Below, piece after piece: positions 44,965 through 54,076 of a stretch of DNA of 64,000 nucleotides. Position 1 is the first letter of the stretch. Each line of letters begins with the position of its first letter. The notes below the pieces were generated by a model. The model was given only the letters and a program-made list of their open reading frames with translations. It made no database searches and was not told where the DNA came from. The stretch lies in the NCBI RefSeq assembly GCF_946481145.1, contig NZ_CAMLMJ010000011.1, forward strand, positions 56,745 through 120,744. The letters run 5' to 3'. The translations under genes and the position numbers were made by a program. This DNA is from an uncultured Sediminibacterium sp. Its GTDB lineage: Bacteria > Bacteroidota > Bacteroidia > Chitinophagales > Chitinophagaceae.

Positions 44965-45558
44965 ATGAAAAAACTGTTTATAACAGCCTTGTTATTGGGT
45001 AGTCTTTTATCGCTAGAAGCCCAATCTCTATCCATTGGAGCTGATTTACCAATGGGTGATGTGAAAATGAAAGATGTTTCAGGAAAAGAAACGAGTATAA
45101 AAAATGAGTTTCAGCAAAATGGTGTATTGGTAATGTTCTCCTGTAATACATGTCCTTATGTAGTTAAAAACCAACAACGCACATTAAACCTGGCAGCTTA
45201 TGCCAAACAAAATAATATTGGCATTATCCTATTGAATTCGAATGAAGCATCCAGAGATGATGATGATTCATTTAGTGCGATGCAGGAATATGCGAAAACC
45301 CAAGGGTATGATTTTGCTTATGTAGTTGATAAAGATTCGAAAATTGCCAATGCATTTGGCGCAACAAGAACGCCAGAGATATTTCTTTTTGATGCCAAGG
45401 GAAAATTACAATATAAAGGAGCCATAGATGATAACCCTTCCGATGCCGGAAATGTGAAACGTGTACATAGTGTTGAAGCCATTAATCAGCTTGTTAAAGG
45501 GCAATCCATTACAGTTCGTGAAAGTCGTTCTGTCGGTTGCGGCATTAAACGAAACTGA
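44965..45558 (+). CDS. Exported thioredoxin-like redoxin (AhpC/TSA-type)
   Basis: 197 residues. Signal peptide about 1-19 (MKKLFITALLLGSLLSLEA). Thioredoxin fold with the active site SCNTCPYV (CxxC), and IANAFGATRTPEIFLFD carrying the cis-Pro. Probably a periplasmic thiol oxidoreductase. A CxxC of this CNTC form is usual for thioredoxin family proteins of Bacteroidota. Single gene, closed by a terminator. Confidence 0.9.
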   Translation: MKKLFITALLLGSLLSLEAQSLSIGADLPMGDVKMKDVSGKETSIKNEFQQNGVLVMFSCNTCPYVVKNQQRTLNLAAYAKQNNIGIILLNSNEASRDDDDSFSAMQEYAKTQGYDFAYVVDKDSKIANAFGATRTPEIFLFDAKGKLQYKGAIDDNPSDAGNVKRVHSVEAINQLVKGQSITVRESRSVGCGIKRN

Positions 45559-45577
45559 TTCAATATCAATAAATTGT

Positions 45578-45618
45578 AAAAGCGGATTATTTAGGTAAAA
45601 AAAATATCCGCTTTTTTT
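45578..45618 (+). terminator. Rho-independent terminator
   Basis: Arms AAAAGCGGAT and ATCCGCTTTT with an 18-nt loop, followed by a T-run. 20 bases after the redoxin stop. Confidence 0.85.
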
Positions 45619-45667
45619 ATGGAAAATAATCGTTCAGGCATCCAATTAGTAACCAAACTACTGTTAT

Positions 45668-45853
45668 ATGCGACCCATTCTTATCATCATTATGCTGGTA
45701 TTAATCGCTTATGCACTTGCTGAAGGGATAAACTATGGAAGCACAACTGGCATTGTATTAGCAACCTGCAGTCTGATTGCCCTTGTTTATGCCATTTATC
45801 TTACTACGCGTATGGATAAACAGTTAGAAGAATCTGAAAATGATTACCAATAG
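45668..45853 (+). CDS. Small two-helix membrane protein
   Basis: 61 residues, two hydrophobic helices (about 3-20 and 27-47) and a charged C-terminus (RMDKQLEESENDYQ). Not recognised. It is placed between a terminator and a convergent gene whose stop is one base away, so both ends are tightly fixed. No clear promoter. Confidence 0.7.
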   Translation: MRPILIIIMLVLIAYALAEGINYGSTTGIVLATCSLIALVYAIYLTTRMDKQLEESENDYQ

Positions 45854-45854
45854 T

Positions 45855-46349
45855 TTATTGCGCAGTCAATGCGTTTAACTCCTGTATAAACTTTTGTTCC
45901 GGTAATTGCTGCGCAAAAAACTTCCGGTATTTTTTCTTTTTATTTACCATTAGTGTAACTGGGATAGCTCCATCCCACTGTTTGTCTATTTTAGGACAAA
46001 AAACATCGGCATCTGTTTCATCAAGCCAGATGATGGTAGAGCTGTAATTATTTTTCTTTGCAAAATCGGCAATTCCTTTTGGATAGTCGTCTGCAAAATC
46101 CAAACTCACCAGTAATAATTTTACCTGTTGATCTTTGTAAGAAGCAACTGCTTTTTCGAACCAGGGAATTTCTTTGATACATGGAGGGCACCAGGTTGCC
46201 CAAAAATTTACGACCAATGGAACAGAAGTTGTATCAATGATTTTCTGCAGGTCCTTGATCTTGACTTTCTGAATATTTTTTTGTTGCGCTTCTGCCTGGT
46301 TTAATAATAAAATACAGGCAAAAAGAAAGCATATTTTTTTCATTTTCAA
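45855..46349 (-). CDS. TlpA-like thioredoxin-family protein, exported
   Basis: 164 residues. Signal peptide (about 1-21). Active site NFWATWCPPCIKEIPWF (WCPPC) as in TlpA/ResA. Middle VSLDFADDYPKGIADFAKKN. It probably reduces periplasmic disulfides. It converges with the small membrane-protein gene with a one-base gap and no terminator between. Confidence 0.92.
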   Translation of the reverse strand: MKMKKICFLFACILLLNQAEAQQKNIQKVKIKDLQKIIDTTSVPLVVNFWATWCPPCIKEIPWFEKAVASYKDQQVKLLLVSLDFADDYPKGIADFAKKNNYSSTIIWLDETDADVFCPKIDKQWDGAIPVTLMVNKKKKYRKFFAQQLPEQKFIQELNALTAQ

Positions 46350-46407
46350 CTTATATAAGTTTATAGAATTACTCGACCCCGACAGACAGAACTAAAACCG
46401 TATTAAA

Positions 46408-46998
46408 CTAAGTTTCTTCTTCATATCCCCATTCCTGTAACAATTGTTCTTGTCTTTCAGTAGACATAGACACCTGGTTATACTGTCCAGCTATTTGCTT
46501 TTGACGACAGGCTTCATAAATACTTACAGCACAAGCTACAGAAATGTTCAGGCTTTGGATAATACCCATTTGTGGTATGACGAAATTGCCATCAGCAAGA
46601 GCCCTTATTTCATCGCTAACACCTGCATGCTCATTGCCGAATACAAGTGCAATGCTTTCCGTAAAATTAATATCATAAAGACTTATCGCATCTGAAGCAA
46701 GATGGGTGGTTAATATTTTCTTATAGTTCTTTCTTAGGTCCTGAAAGCAGAGCTGAGCATCTTCATACTGGTGTATGGTTAACCATTTAGCGGCACTACT
46801 GCTGCTTTTAGGTCCAAATTTCAAGTGTCGGGGGATTTTGGTGTTCAGAATATAAATATCCTGTATACCAACCGCATCACAAGTGCGCATAACGGCGGAA
46901 ATATTATGTGGATCCTGTACATTTTCCATAACAACAGCCAGATTCGCCTGTCTGTTCTGCAGAACCCGGAGTAATTTTTCTCTTCGTGCTGGCGTCAT
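46408..46998 (-). CDS. SpoU/TrmH-family tRNA 2'-O-methyltransferase
   Basis: 196 residues. SpoU motifs: NLAVVMENVQDPHNISAVMR (motif 1), LVFGNEHAGVSDEIRALAD (motif 2) and FVIPQMGIIQSLNISVACAV (motif 3), forming the knotted SAM site. Best fit is TrmH, which methylates G18 of tRNA, though other SpoU targets cannot be excluded. The C-terminal extension after motif 3 is typical of TrmH. Confidence 0.9.
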   Translation of the reverse strand: MTPARREKLLRVLQNRQANLAVVMENVQDPHNISAVMRTCDAVGIQDIYILNTKIPRHLKFGPKSSSSAAKWLTIHQYEDAQLCFQDLRKNYKKILTTHLASDAISLYDINFTESIALVFGNEHAGVSDEIRALADGNFVIPQMGIIQSLNISVACAVSIYEACRQKQIAGQYNQVSMSTERQEQLLQEWGYEEET

Positions 46999-47070
46999 AA
47001 CCCGAAAGTCGGTACTAAATCAGAAATAGACAAAAGAATGTTGAATAACGAATCATTGCTGTCAGGGGAT

Positions 47071-47286
47071 AAAACAGCTATTAGCTATTAGCCATTAGCT
47101 TTTTTGCTATGAATTTAACCATCTGCGAGCAGAACCGAGACAATTAAATACTTCTTTAAAGTAGGGTTTTTACAAAACAAATTTGCAAGGCTTATCATTT
47201 ATTCCATTTATTAGTAATTAGTAGATAGTTTAAAATAACCGCCAATCCTGGCTAACAGCTAATGGCTAACAGCTAAAAGCTGTTTT
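47071..47286. repeat. Inverted pair of GCTA 7-bp word arrays
   Basis: Left words GCTATTA (twice) and GCCATTA within 47071-47100. Right words GCTAACA, GCTAATG and GCTAAAA within 47251-47286. The 30-nt arms pair with three mismatches that all fall on the variable positions of the words. Spacer 156 nt. Part of the 391-bp gap 46999-47389, which holds only this and the next array. Confidence 0.88.
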
Positions 47287-47301
47287 TTACCAGACTATAT
47301 T

Positions 47302-47384
47302 GAATAACGAATGATGAATAACGAAAGAGGGGTTGTGCTTTACTTCAACGTTCATCATTCATTATTCATCATTCGACATTATCA
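47302..47384. repeat. Inverted pair of GAAT 7-bp word arrays
   Basis: Left words alternate GAATAAC and GAATGAT (47302-47329). The right array (47350-47384) is inverted with GAATGAT and GAATAAT. It ends five bases before the 3' end of the gene at 47390. A single stray copy is at 47042. Confidence 0.87.
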
Positions 47385-47389
47385 TTGCC

Positions 47390-47845
47390 TTACCATCTAC
47401 CGCGGCCGCGATCGTGGTCTCTCCTGTCTCGACGGTGATCGTCGCGGTCATATCCTCTTCTTTTATCAACAATTACTACCGGTGGTCTGTAGGCAGTGTA
47501 TTGACGGCCATATCTTTCCCGGTAATATTGAGGGCGGGCGAAAGGATTTGGGTCGTTGATCACCACTTTATTACCGCGGTAAAGATCGAATCCACGATAG
47601 GCTCTTGGCAATTCACTCACATATATCCATCTGCCACGTTCGAGGTATACGAAACGGCGTTGGGGAATATTATAGTAGACATCGATTTCGGGGAAATAGT
47701 AGAAATCTCCCGCATAGTTACCAGGCAAGCCCCAGGCTGGTCGTTGACCAATATTCACGTTGAGGTTTACCCTCACTTGAGCTTCGGATGTGTTGATCAG
47801 TAATACTGATAATACAATGGCGATGGGTAAAATTTTCTTTTTCAT
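47390..47845 (-). CDS. Secreted Tyr/Arg-rich protein of unknown function
   Basis: 151 residues. Signal peptide about 1-22. The mature part is Tyr/Pro-rich (GDFYYFPEIDVYYNIPQRRF, VYLERGRWIYVSEL) and ends in a strongly basic and acidic tail of Arg-Asp repeats after residue 128. Similar secreted proteins are common in Bacteroidota; no function known. Confidence 0.8.
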   Translation of the reverse strand: MKKKILPIAIVLSVLLINTSEAQVRVNLNVNIGQRPAWGLPGNYAGDFYYFPEIDVYYNIPQRRFVYLERGRWIYVSELPRAYRGFDLYRGNKVVINDPNPFARPQYYRERYGRQYTAYRPPVVIVDKRRGYDRDDHRRDRRDHDRGRGRW

Positions 47846-48032
47846 GACTAATCGTTTTTAGCGTTTAAATACATGAAACTTGCCGATGAATATTGCAGGT
47901 AATCCTAACACTATTATGGCTCATTTCATGGTTTGTTGGTTTATACATTATATAAGCCAAACGCAATGCCAGAAATGGCCACAACTGTTATAAAAAAGTG
48001 AATGTGGAAATAGCTGAATTGGCGTACACCGA

Positions 48033-49046
48033 TTAAATCAGTTGTACACCGAATCCCGGTTTACCGGTTAATTGAACTTTACCAAAATCGTAGTTAAGTC
48101 CTGATGCAATATCTTCTGCCAATAGCAATGGCCCATCCATATCCACGTAATCCAGTTGTGGTAAAAACTGGGCTATTGCAGCAGATCCAATGGTAGATTC
48201 ATTCATACTGCCCATCATTACTTTTAGTCCCAGTGTTCTTGCTTCCTGAATCATTCTGATTGCGGGGGTAAGTCCACTGCACTTGGTAAGTTTAATATTG
48301 ATTCCATGAAAATGACCGGCACATTTTTTTACATCATGTTCCGATACACATGATTCATCCGCAAATAAAGGAAGTGAAGATTTTTCGTATAAAATTTTCA
48401 TCCCCTCCCAATTATCTTTTGCCAGTGGTTGTTCAATGAACTCAACCCCTAATGTTGCCAGTTGAGGAATTTTGCTCAATGCCTCTTCGGTTGTCCAGCC
48501 AGCATTGGCATCAATCCTGAAACTTGCATTGGTGTATTGTCTTAATGCCTCAATAATGGCTATATCCTGAGGAGTGCCAAGTTTTATTTTATATACGGGC
48601 CATGGGTGGGCTTTCATCTTATTGACCATCACATCAATAGTGTCGATGCCAATCGTATAATCTGTTTCAGGTGTATGATCCCACTCAGTATTCCATAATT
48701 GGAAAACAGGTTTCCCCTTCATCTTACCAAAAAGATCCCAGCAGGCCATGTCGAGGGCACAAACCAAAAAAGGGTTATTAGGAAGCAAATGATGCAGATA
48801 ATGCCAATATCGTTCTGGCTCCGTAAGTGCAAATTTTTCGATCATTACCCTGTGTTTCTCAAGATCGGCGATCATTTCCTCTACGGTAATATTGTAATAG
48901 GTAATAGCAGGCGCTTCACCAAAGCCCACAAATGGGCCAAGTTCAAGGGCCACAATTAGCGAAGGCTGGTGTGTTTTGGTTCTTCCGTGAGAAATGGTAA
49001 ATGGGTATTGAAATGGCAGATTGATTGCCCGATAACTCAGTTTCAA
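48033..49046 (-). CDS. Dipeptide epimerase (enolase superfamily)
   Basis: 337 residues. Enolase-superfamily catalytic residues: K153/K155 in VYKIKLG, metal ligands D179 (FRIDANAGW), E205 (EFIEQPL) and D230 (LFADES), K252 in NIKLTKCSG, and the specificity loop GSMNESTIGSAA. It fits L-Ala-D/L-Glu epimerase-type enzymes that recycle murein peptides. The start is a TTG at 49046; the -7 element at 49067-49074 leaves no room for an upstream ATG. The 187-bp gap downstream (47846-48032) shows nothing. Confidence 0.92.
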   Translation of the reverse strand: MKLSYRAINLPFQYPFTISHGRTKTHQPSLIVALELGPFVGFGEAPAITYYNITVEEMIADLEKHRVMIEKFALTEPERYWHYLHHLLPNNPFLVCALDMACWDLFGKMKGKPVFQLWNTEWDHTPETDYTIGIDTIDVMVNKMKAHPWPVYKIKLGTPQDIAIIEALRQYTNASFRIDANAGWTTEEALSKIPQLATLGVEFIEQPLAKDNWEGMKILYEKSSLPLFADESCVSEHDVKKCAGHFHGINIKLTKCSGLTPAIRMIQEARTLGLKVMMGSMNESTIGSAAIAQFLPQLDYVDMDGPLLLAEDIASGLNYDFGKVQLTGKPGFGVQLI

Positions 49047-49066
49047 AGGGATTGATTTTGGAATCG

Positions 49067-49074
49067 CAAATATA
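49067..49074 (-). promoter_or_regulatory. -7 promoter element for the epimerase gene
   Basis: TATATTTG on the minus strand, exact TAnnTTTG, about 20 bases ahead of the TTG start, which it supports. Confidence 0.62.
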
Positions 49075-49190
49075 ATAGATATGCCCTAGTGATGCCTATT
49101 GAATTAATAAGTGCCGGATTTTATTCAACAGATTATTGTTATGATGGCTAATGACTTGGTATTCGGGTGTAACTGGATTTACGCAAAATA

Positions 49191-49291
49191 GACCATAGTC
49201 CATAGACCATGGTCCATGGTCAATATTCTATGGACTATGGTCTATGTACTATGGACTATCGACTATGGTCTATGGACTATGGTCTATGGAC
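49191..49291. repeat. Inverted pair of GAC/GTC-CTATG 7-bp word arrays
   Basis: Five left words (49191-49225; GACCATA, GTCCATA and so on) meet nine right words (49226-49288; GACTATG alternating with GTCTATG) with no spacer. All words are exactly in 7-bp phase. Alternation gives a 14-bp period. It ends about 20 bases past the malQ stop. Confidence 0.93.
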
Positions 49292-49311
49292 CAGCTTCTC
49301 AAAGGATGCAA

Positions 49312-52224
49312 CTAGGCTCTCCCACTTGCCTTTACAAAGCCATGTATTTCCTCTGTGAATAGCGATTCTTTGAGTAATTCTTCTATACTTATATGTAAGC
49401 GGTAACGCCAGTAATGTTTAGGGTTTGCCGGAACATTGATTCTTTCGGAATTGGGATTTTCACGTCTGAGTACTGCATTCATGCCAAGTAAGTCTTGTAG
49501 CTGAAATACTGCCCACATTGCGGGTGAATTTAAATGTTGCAATACAATGGACTGATTGATCCAGGCTTCGCAGTAATTCGGTGCTTCGCCCCACTGACCC
49601 AATTCGTGGTTGTAAAATTGCTGAATCTTTTCCTTGTCTTCTTCCCACCATCCACGGATTGTACTCATGTCGTGGGTTGATGGAGTCACCACACTGAGGT
49701 ATGGAGCATCATTCGGGTGAAAGAAAGTCTTCTTAGGATCTTTTGGCATCCTTTGAATTTCCAGGCTCAAAAGTCCGAGTTGACGCATTACATCAGGTAC
49801 ACAATCTGGTACCATTCCAAGGTCTTCTCCACATATCAGCATATTGGTTACCCGTTTCAACGCAGGGAGTTTTTGCATGGCTTCATTCTTCCAGAAATCA
49901 TCCTGACGACGATAGAAATAATCTATGTAGAGCGATTTAAGTAAACCCTGTACATGTGCATCAAGATAGCGGAAAGATGAGGTATTTTCTATACCGATAC
50001 GAAAATGAAATGAGTCATTGCTTGCTTCTGCTGCAGGGAACAATAACACATTACTGATCAGGTCATACAATCCTTTTTTTACTTTTTCATGCTGCTCATC
50101 CTGTTCAAGTGTATTAAAATAGGCTTCCACTTGTCGTTGTGTAGCAAATGTTGGTTTAAGGCGATAAAATCCTTCCCCATCCGGTTCAAGGAATTCTTTT
50201 TTTACCAGGTCATTATCATAACCAAAAAGTTCCCATAATACATTTTCGTTGATAAAAGGCTGGGTAAAGCGATGGTGATCGAACGAAATTCCTCTTTGTT
50301 GAAATTCATTGATATGAACAGGAATAGCGGGAACAAAATGTCCCATAATGCCTTCAACCGCATGCATTGGAATACTCCATATACGGAAGAAGCCGAGAAT
50401 ATGATCGATTCGGAATGCGTCAAAATAATCGCTCATTTGGGCGAATCTTTGCTTCCACCAGGCAAATCCATCTGCCTGCATTTGTTGCCAGTTGTAAGTA
50501 GGGAAACCCCAGTTTTGACCAGCTACAGCAAAATCATCAGGTGGCGCACCCGCCTGTGCATCCATGTGATATAATTCGGGATGCTGCCACGCATCTGCTC
50601 CATGTCTGTAAACGCCAATTGCAATATCTCCTTTGAGTATGATGCCGTTTTGATGAGCATAGGCGGTAGCTTCTTTCAATTGCAGATGTAACTGGTACTG
50701 TATATAATAATGAAGGGCTATTTCCGGATATGCGGCCGTATCAGCAGCAGTTAACGCATTGATTTCTTCTTCACGAAAATGCCTGTAAGCAGGCCACTGG
50801 CTAAAATCAACGGTGCCATATTGATCGCGGAGATAACAAAACGCAGCATAAGACTGCAGCCAATGTTTATTTTGATTAAAATAGTCCTTAAAACCTTCTG
50901 TAGCTAAAGTTACTTGACCTTTTTCAGCATAAACTTTTGTAATCAGCTTTGTCTTGAATTTCAGTACAGCCTCATAATCAATTTCTGTTAATGCATTCAG
51001 TTTTGCTTTTTCAACATTGATTTGTTTCTGAAGTTTTGCGTCATCCGTAACCAATGCATCCAGGTTCAGGTAAATGGGATGTAATGCAAAGGCAGAAATA
51101 GCGGCATAGGGATAAGAATCCATCCAACTATGGGTTGCAGTAGTATCATTAATGGGCAAAAGCTGAATCATTTTCAACCCTGCTTTAACGGCCCAGTCAA
51201 CCATCAGTTTCAGGTCGGTAAACTCCCCGATACCTAATCCATGTTCTGTTCGAATGCTAAATACAGGAATGGCTACCCCTGCTCCTTTCCAATTGCTTTC
51301 AGGCAAAACAGCAAAGCCATCGTGTACTATCGTGAGTTTATCTTTTTGAGCTACTTCATGCAGTATGCGATTATTGCCTTCTTCAAAGCGAATAAATTTC
51401 TGCTGGATTATATCAAAGACTCCGTATTTATAAGCAATGGGAAATCCATCCTTATTTAAGTTCAAGGCAGTTTCATAATAATCAGACCCTGATTGTTTTG
51501 ATAATAACACAGGAGATGCTGTATCCCAGAAACCTAAAGTATTACTACTACCTACAAGGCAAACCGTTTCCCCCTTTTTTAATAAGGGCGTTTTCACACG
51601 CATTATATGCGTATACGATTTTGGTTGATCAATTTTGAGGAAAGTGTTATTATCCTTAAGTAATACCTGTTTAAACGGTTCTGTATAAAAAGCATTTTCA
51701 AAATACCCGGCATAGTTCCAGGTATCTATAATATGCAAATGGTTCACTTTTGTAGTGAGCAGGTTGAATGTTTTGTCATTACCCCAATCCTGTTGTATAG
51801 AACCATCCGCATTTCGAAGTACATAATGATAGGTAACTTCTCCTGTACAATCTGCTGATTCAAAAGGAAGCGTTAATACCCAGTATTCTTCATTAAAATA
51901 TTGCATGGGAACGGCCTGCTCTACCTGATCACTTCCCAATAATGGATGATTACCCAACACGAGTAGGTCTTGTCCGAATGATGTATTAAATCGTATTTGA
52001 AAAGTTACATGTTTAACCCCTGACTTGGGTTTGGCTGGCTTTTTTGCGGCCTTTTTAGCAACAGGCTTAGTTTGCGCAGACCTTTTAAGGCTAGATTTTT
52101 CTGTTCCTTTGCCGGTTATGGGCATAGGTTTACCTTTTGGTGCTGCAATCGTTTTTTTAGTAGTAGCCACTTGAGCTGGTTTTGGAGTCACAAAGTAGTT
52201 ATTTAATGTGTAAATACAACACAA
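49312..52224 (-). CDS. malQ: 4-alpha-glucanotransferase with two CBM20 domains
   Basis: 970 residues. After a Lys/Ala/Pro-rich N-terminal tail (about 13-72) come two starch-binding CBM20 domains (about 73-175 and 205-310) and a GH77 barrel. Catalytic blocks: AFRIDHILGFFRIW (nucleophile Asp), CGEDLGMVPDCV (acid Glu) and PSTHDMSTIRGWW. It transfers glucan chains between maltodextrins in the cytoplasm. A -7 box at 52244-52251 supports ATG 52224. The basic tail is unusual for this enzyme. Confidence 0.95.
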   Translation of the reverse strand: MCCIYTLNNYFVTPKPAQVATTKKTIAAPKGKPMPITGKGTEKSSLKRSAQTKPVAKKAAKKPAKPKSGVKHVTFQIRFNTSFGQDLLVLGNHPLLGSDQVEQAVPMQYFNEEYWVLTLPFESADCTGEVTYHYVLRNADGSIQQDWGNDKTFNLLTTKVNHLHIIDTWNYAGYFENAFYTEPFKQVLLKDNNTFLKIDQPKSYTHIMRVKTPLLKKGETVCLVGSSNTLGFWDTASPVLLSKQSGSDYYETALNLNKDGFPIAYKYGVFDIIQQKFIRFEEGNNRILHEVAQKDKLTIVHDGFAVLPESNWKGAGVAIPVFSIRTEHGLGIGEFTDLKLMVDWAVKAGLKMIQLLPINDTTATHSWMDSYPYAAISAFALHPIYLNLDALVTDDAKLQKQINVEKAKLNALTEIDYEAVLKFKTKLITKVYAEKGQVTLATEGFKDYFNQNKHWLQSYAAFCYLRDQYGTVDFSQWPAYRHFREEEINALTAADTAAYPEIALHYYIQYQLHLQLKEATAYAHQNGIILKGDIAIGVYRHGADAWQHPELYHMDAQAGAPPDDFAVAGQNWGFPTYNWQQMQADGFAWWKQRFAQMSDYFDAFRIDHILGFFRIWSIPMHAVEGIMGHFVPAIPVHINEFQQRGISFDHHRFTQPFINENVLWELFGYDNDLVKKEFLEPDGEGFYRLKPTFATQRQVEAYFNTLEQDEQHEKVKKGLYDLISNVLLFPAAEASNDSFHFRIGIENTSSFRYLDAHVQGLLKSLYIDYFYRRQDDFWKNEAMQKLPALKRVTNMLICGEDLGMVPDCVPDVMRQLGLLSLEIQRMPKDPKKTFFHPNDAPYLSVVTPSTHDMSTIRGWWEEDKEKIQQFYNHELGQWGEAPNYCEAWINQSIVLQHLNSPAMWAVFQLQDLLGMNAVLRRENPNSERINVPANPKHYWRYRLHISIEELLKESLFTEEIHGFVKASGRA

Positions 52225-52243
52225 TAATTCAATAATAGGCAGG

Positions 52244-52251
52244 CAAAACTA
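52244..52251 (-). promoter_or_regulatory. -7 promoter element for malQ
   Basis: TAGTTTTG on the minus strand, exact TAnnTTTG, 20 bases ahead of ATG 52224 and just past the GMC oxidoreductase stop. malQ can thus be transcribed on its own. Confidence 0.6.
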
Positions 52252-52254
52252 AGA

Positions 52255-53859
52255 CTACCAGCTTGATTTAATAAGGTCGGCTGCTTTTTCTGCAATCATA
52301 ATAGTAGCAGCATTGGTATTACCGGAAATTATTTCTGGCATAATCGACGCATCTACAACCCTGAGGGCTTTGATCCCATATACCCTTAACTGATGGTCAA
52401 CAACAGCGTCGGCTCCATTTCCCATTTTACAAGTACCTACAGGATGATATAAGGTTTCCAGGCTTCGGTTGATGTGTTGGTGTAGTGCTGCTTCATTATC
52501 CGGATTCTTGGGCAAGTTTATTCCGTCTATGCAATAGGCATTCATGGCATTAGTGCGCATTAATTCGATGGCTTTTTGTAATCCTGCCAATAGTTTATCA
52601 CGATCATTTTTTTCACTTAATACATTAGGATTGATAACCGGATAATCTTTTGGGTTAGCAGTTTTTAAACCAATGGTTCCCCGACTTTGTGGTTTCAATA
52701 AAATTGCTAAAATGCCAATACCACTCTGTTTGGGAAAACTTTTCAGGTTATAGATATCCGTGCTATAATCGTCTGCAATACCAACCGGAACAAAATGAAA
52801 TTGGATATCGGGTCTTGTGGATTGGCTATCTGATGCTATGAATGCATTGGCTTCTATAGGACTGTTTGCAAGAGGGCCATTCTTCATTAATAAATGTTGT
52901 AAAAAAGCCATGCCCATTTTAACCGGCGACAACAGTGCATTACCAGTAGGCAAAATAGTTTGGGCACCAACACCTGTCCACACATGATCTTGCAGGTTTT
53001 TACCAACACCTTCTAAATGATGTAAAATATTAATTCCAGCTCTTCCCAACTCTATCGGGTCTCCAATACCGGATAACATTAATAATTGTGGGGATTGAAT
53101 GGTACCGGCACTTAGTAGTACTTCTTTTTTGCAATTGATGCGTTCAGTGCCAGTTTGTCCAGACATCACTTCTACCCCAACGGCCGTTCCATTTTCAATT
53201 AAAATTGATTTTACCTGGCAACCGGTTCTGATAGTAAGATTTGTTCGCTTCTTTGCAGGCTTTAAAAATGCAGTTGCCGTGCTTTGACGCATATTATTTC
53301 TGATGGTAAACTGAAGTAAGGAAGCACCCATTTGATCAGCACCATTATAATCATCGTTCCTGGGTATACCCACTTCCTCGCAAGCCTGTAAAAAAACATT
53401 GGATAGTGGGTGCGGTTGCATAGACTGAGTAACAGTCAGCGGCCCTTCCCAACCATGGTATTCACCACCAAATTGCAGGTTGTGTTCCGATTTTTTGAAA
53501 TAGGGTAATACTTCCTCGTAAGACCATCCACTGTTACCCATAGCTGCCCAATCATCAAAGTCTGCCCGATTACCCCGAACATATGCCATTGCGTTGGTTG
53601 AGCTACTTCCTCCCAATGTTTTACCCCTTGGTATATATAAGCGTCTGTTATCAATATTCTTTTGAGGAGTGCTCCAGAATGCCCAGTCTACCTCTGATCT
53701 ATGCAGCTTTCCATAAGCACCCGGAATATGTATTTCTTTTTTGGTATCACGCCCACCTGCTTCCAGTAATAATACCGAACAGGCTTTGTTTTCAGATAAA
53801 CGATTGGCCAGTACACAACCCGCTGATCCAGCACCGATGATGATGTAGTCGAATGACAT
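52255..53859 (-). CDS. GMC-family FAD-dependent oxidoreductase (choline dehydrogenase-like)
   Basis: 534 residues. FAD-binding start DYIIIGAGSAGCVLANRLSE, GMC signature GKTLGGSSSTNAMAYVRG, second signature VLLSAGTIQSPQLLMLSGIG, and the C-terminal active-site region YHPVGTCKMG with SGNTNAATIMIAEKAA. It oxidises an alcohol group; the substrate is not identifiable. No signal peptide. 31 bases upstream of malQ, which has its own promoter. Confidence 0.93.
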   Translation of the reverse strand: MSFDYIIIGAGSAGCVLANRLSENKACSVLLLEAGGRDTKKEIHIPGAYGKLHRSEVDWAFWSTPQKNIDNRRLYIPRGKTLGGSSSTNAMAYVRGNRADFDDWAAMGNSGWSYEEVLPYFKKSEHNLQFGGEYHGWEGPLTVTQSMQPHPLSNVFLQACEEVGIPRNDDYNGADQMGASLLQFTIRNNMRQSTATAFLKPAKKRTNLTIRTGCQVKSILIENGTAVGVEVMSGQTGTERINCKKEVLLSAGTIQSPQLLMLSGIGDPIELGRAGINILHHLEGVGKNLQDHVWTGVGAQTILPTGNALLSPVKMGMAFLQHLLMKNGPLANSPIEANAFIASDSQSTRPDIQFHFVPVGIADDYSTDIYNLKSFPKQSGIGILAILLKPQSRGTIGLKTANPKDYPVINPNVLSEKNDRDKLLAGLQKAIELMRTNAMNAYCIDGINLPKNPDNEAALHQHINRSLETLYHPVGTCKMGNGADAVVDHQLRVYGIKALRVVDASIMPEIISGNTNAATIMIAEKAADLIKSSW

Positions 53860-54047
53860 AAACGAAATATTGCAGTTGGTTTCGAATTTTGCTCAAAGGA
53901 TCCAATCACCAGCGATAAAGCCAGTTTAACAACAGTTTGATTGCTGTTCCGCTAAAAATAAACGAAATTGTCTGCTATACAAGCTTTCAGGATAGATTTG
54001 ATCATAATACAACAGATGATCCATGTTTATCCATCAATCCCAACCCC

Positions 54048-54055
54048 TATCTTTG
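54048..54055 (+). promoter_or_regulatory. -7 promoter element for the carboxylase gene
   Basis: TATCTTTG, exact TAnnTTTG and the same eight bases as ahead of secDF, 22 bases before the ATG at 54077. Confidence 0.65.
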
Positions 54056-54076
54056 TAAAAACTAACAATTGTTCGT

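Noticed and set aside
47333..47803. 156-codon plus-strand open frame
   Set aside because: It is antisense to the secreted Tyr/Arg-rich protein, which has a signal peptide and plausible composition. Its first part is repeat.
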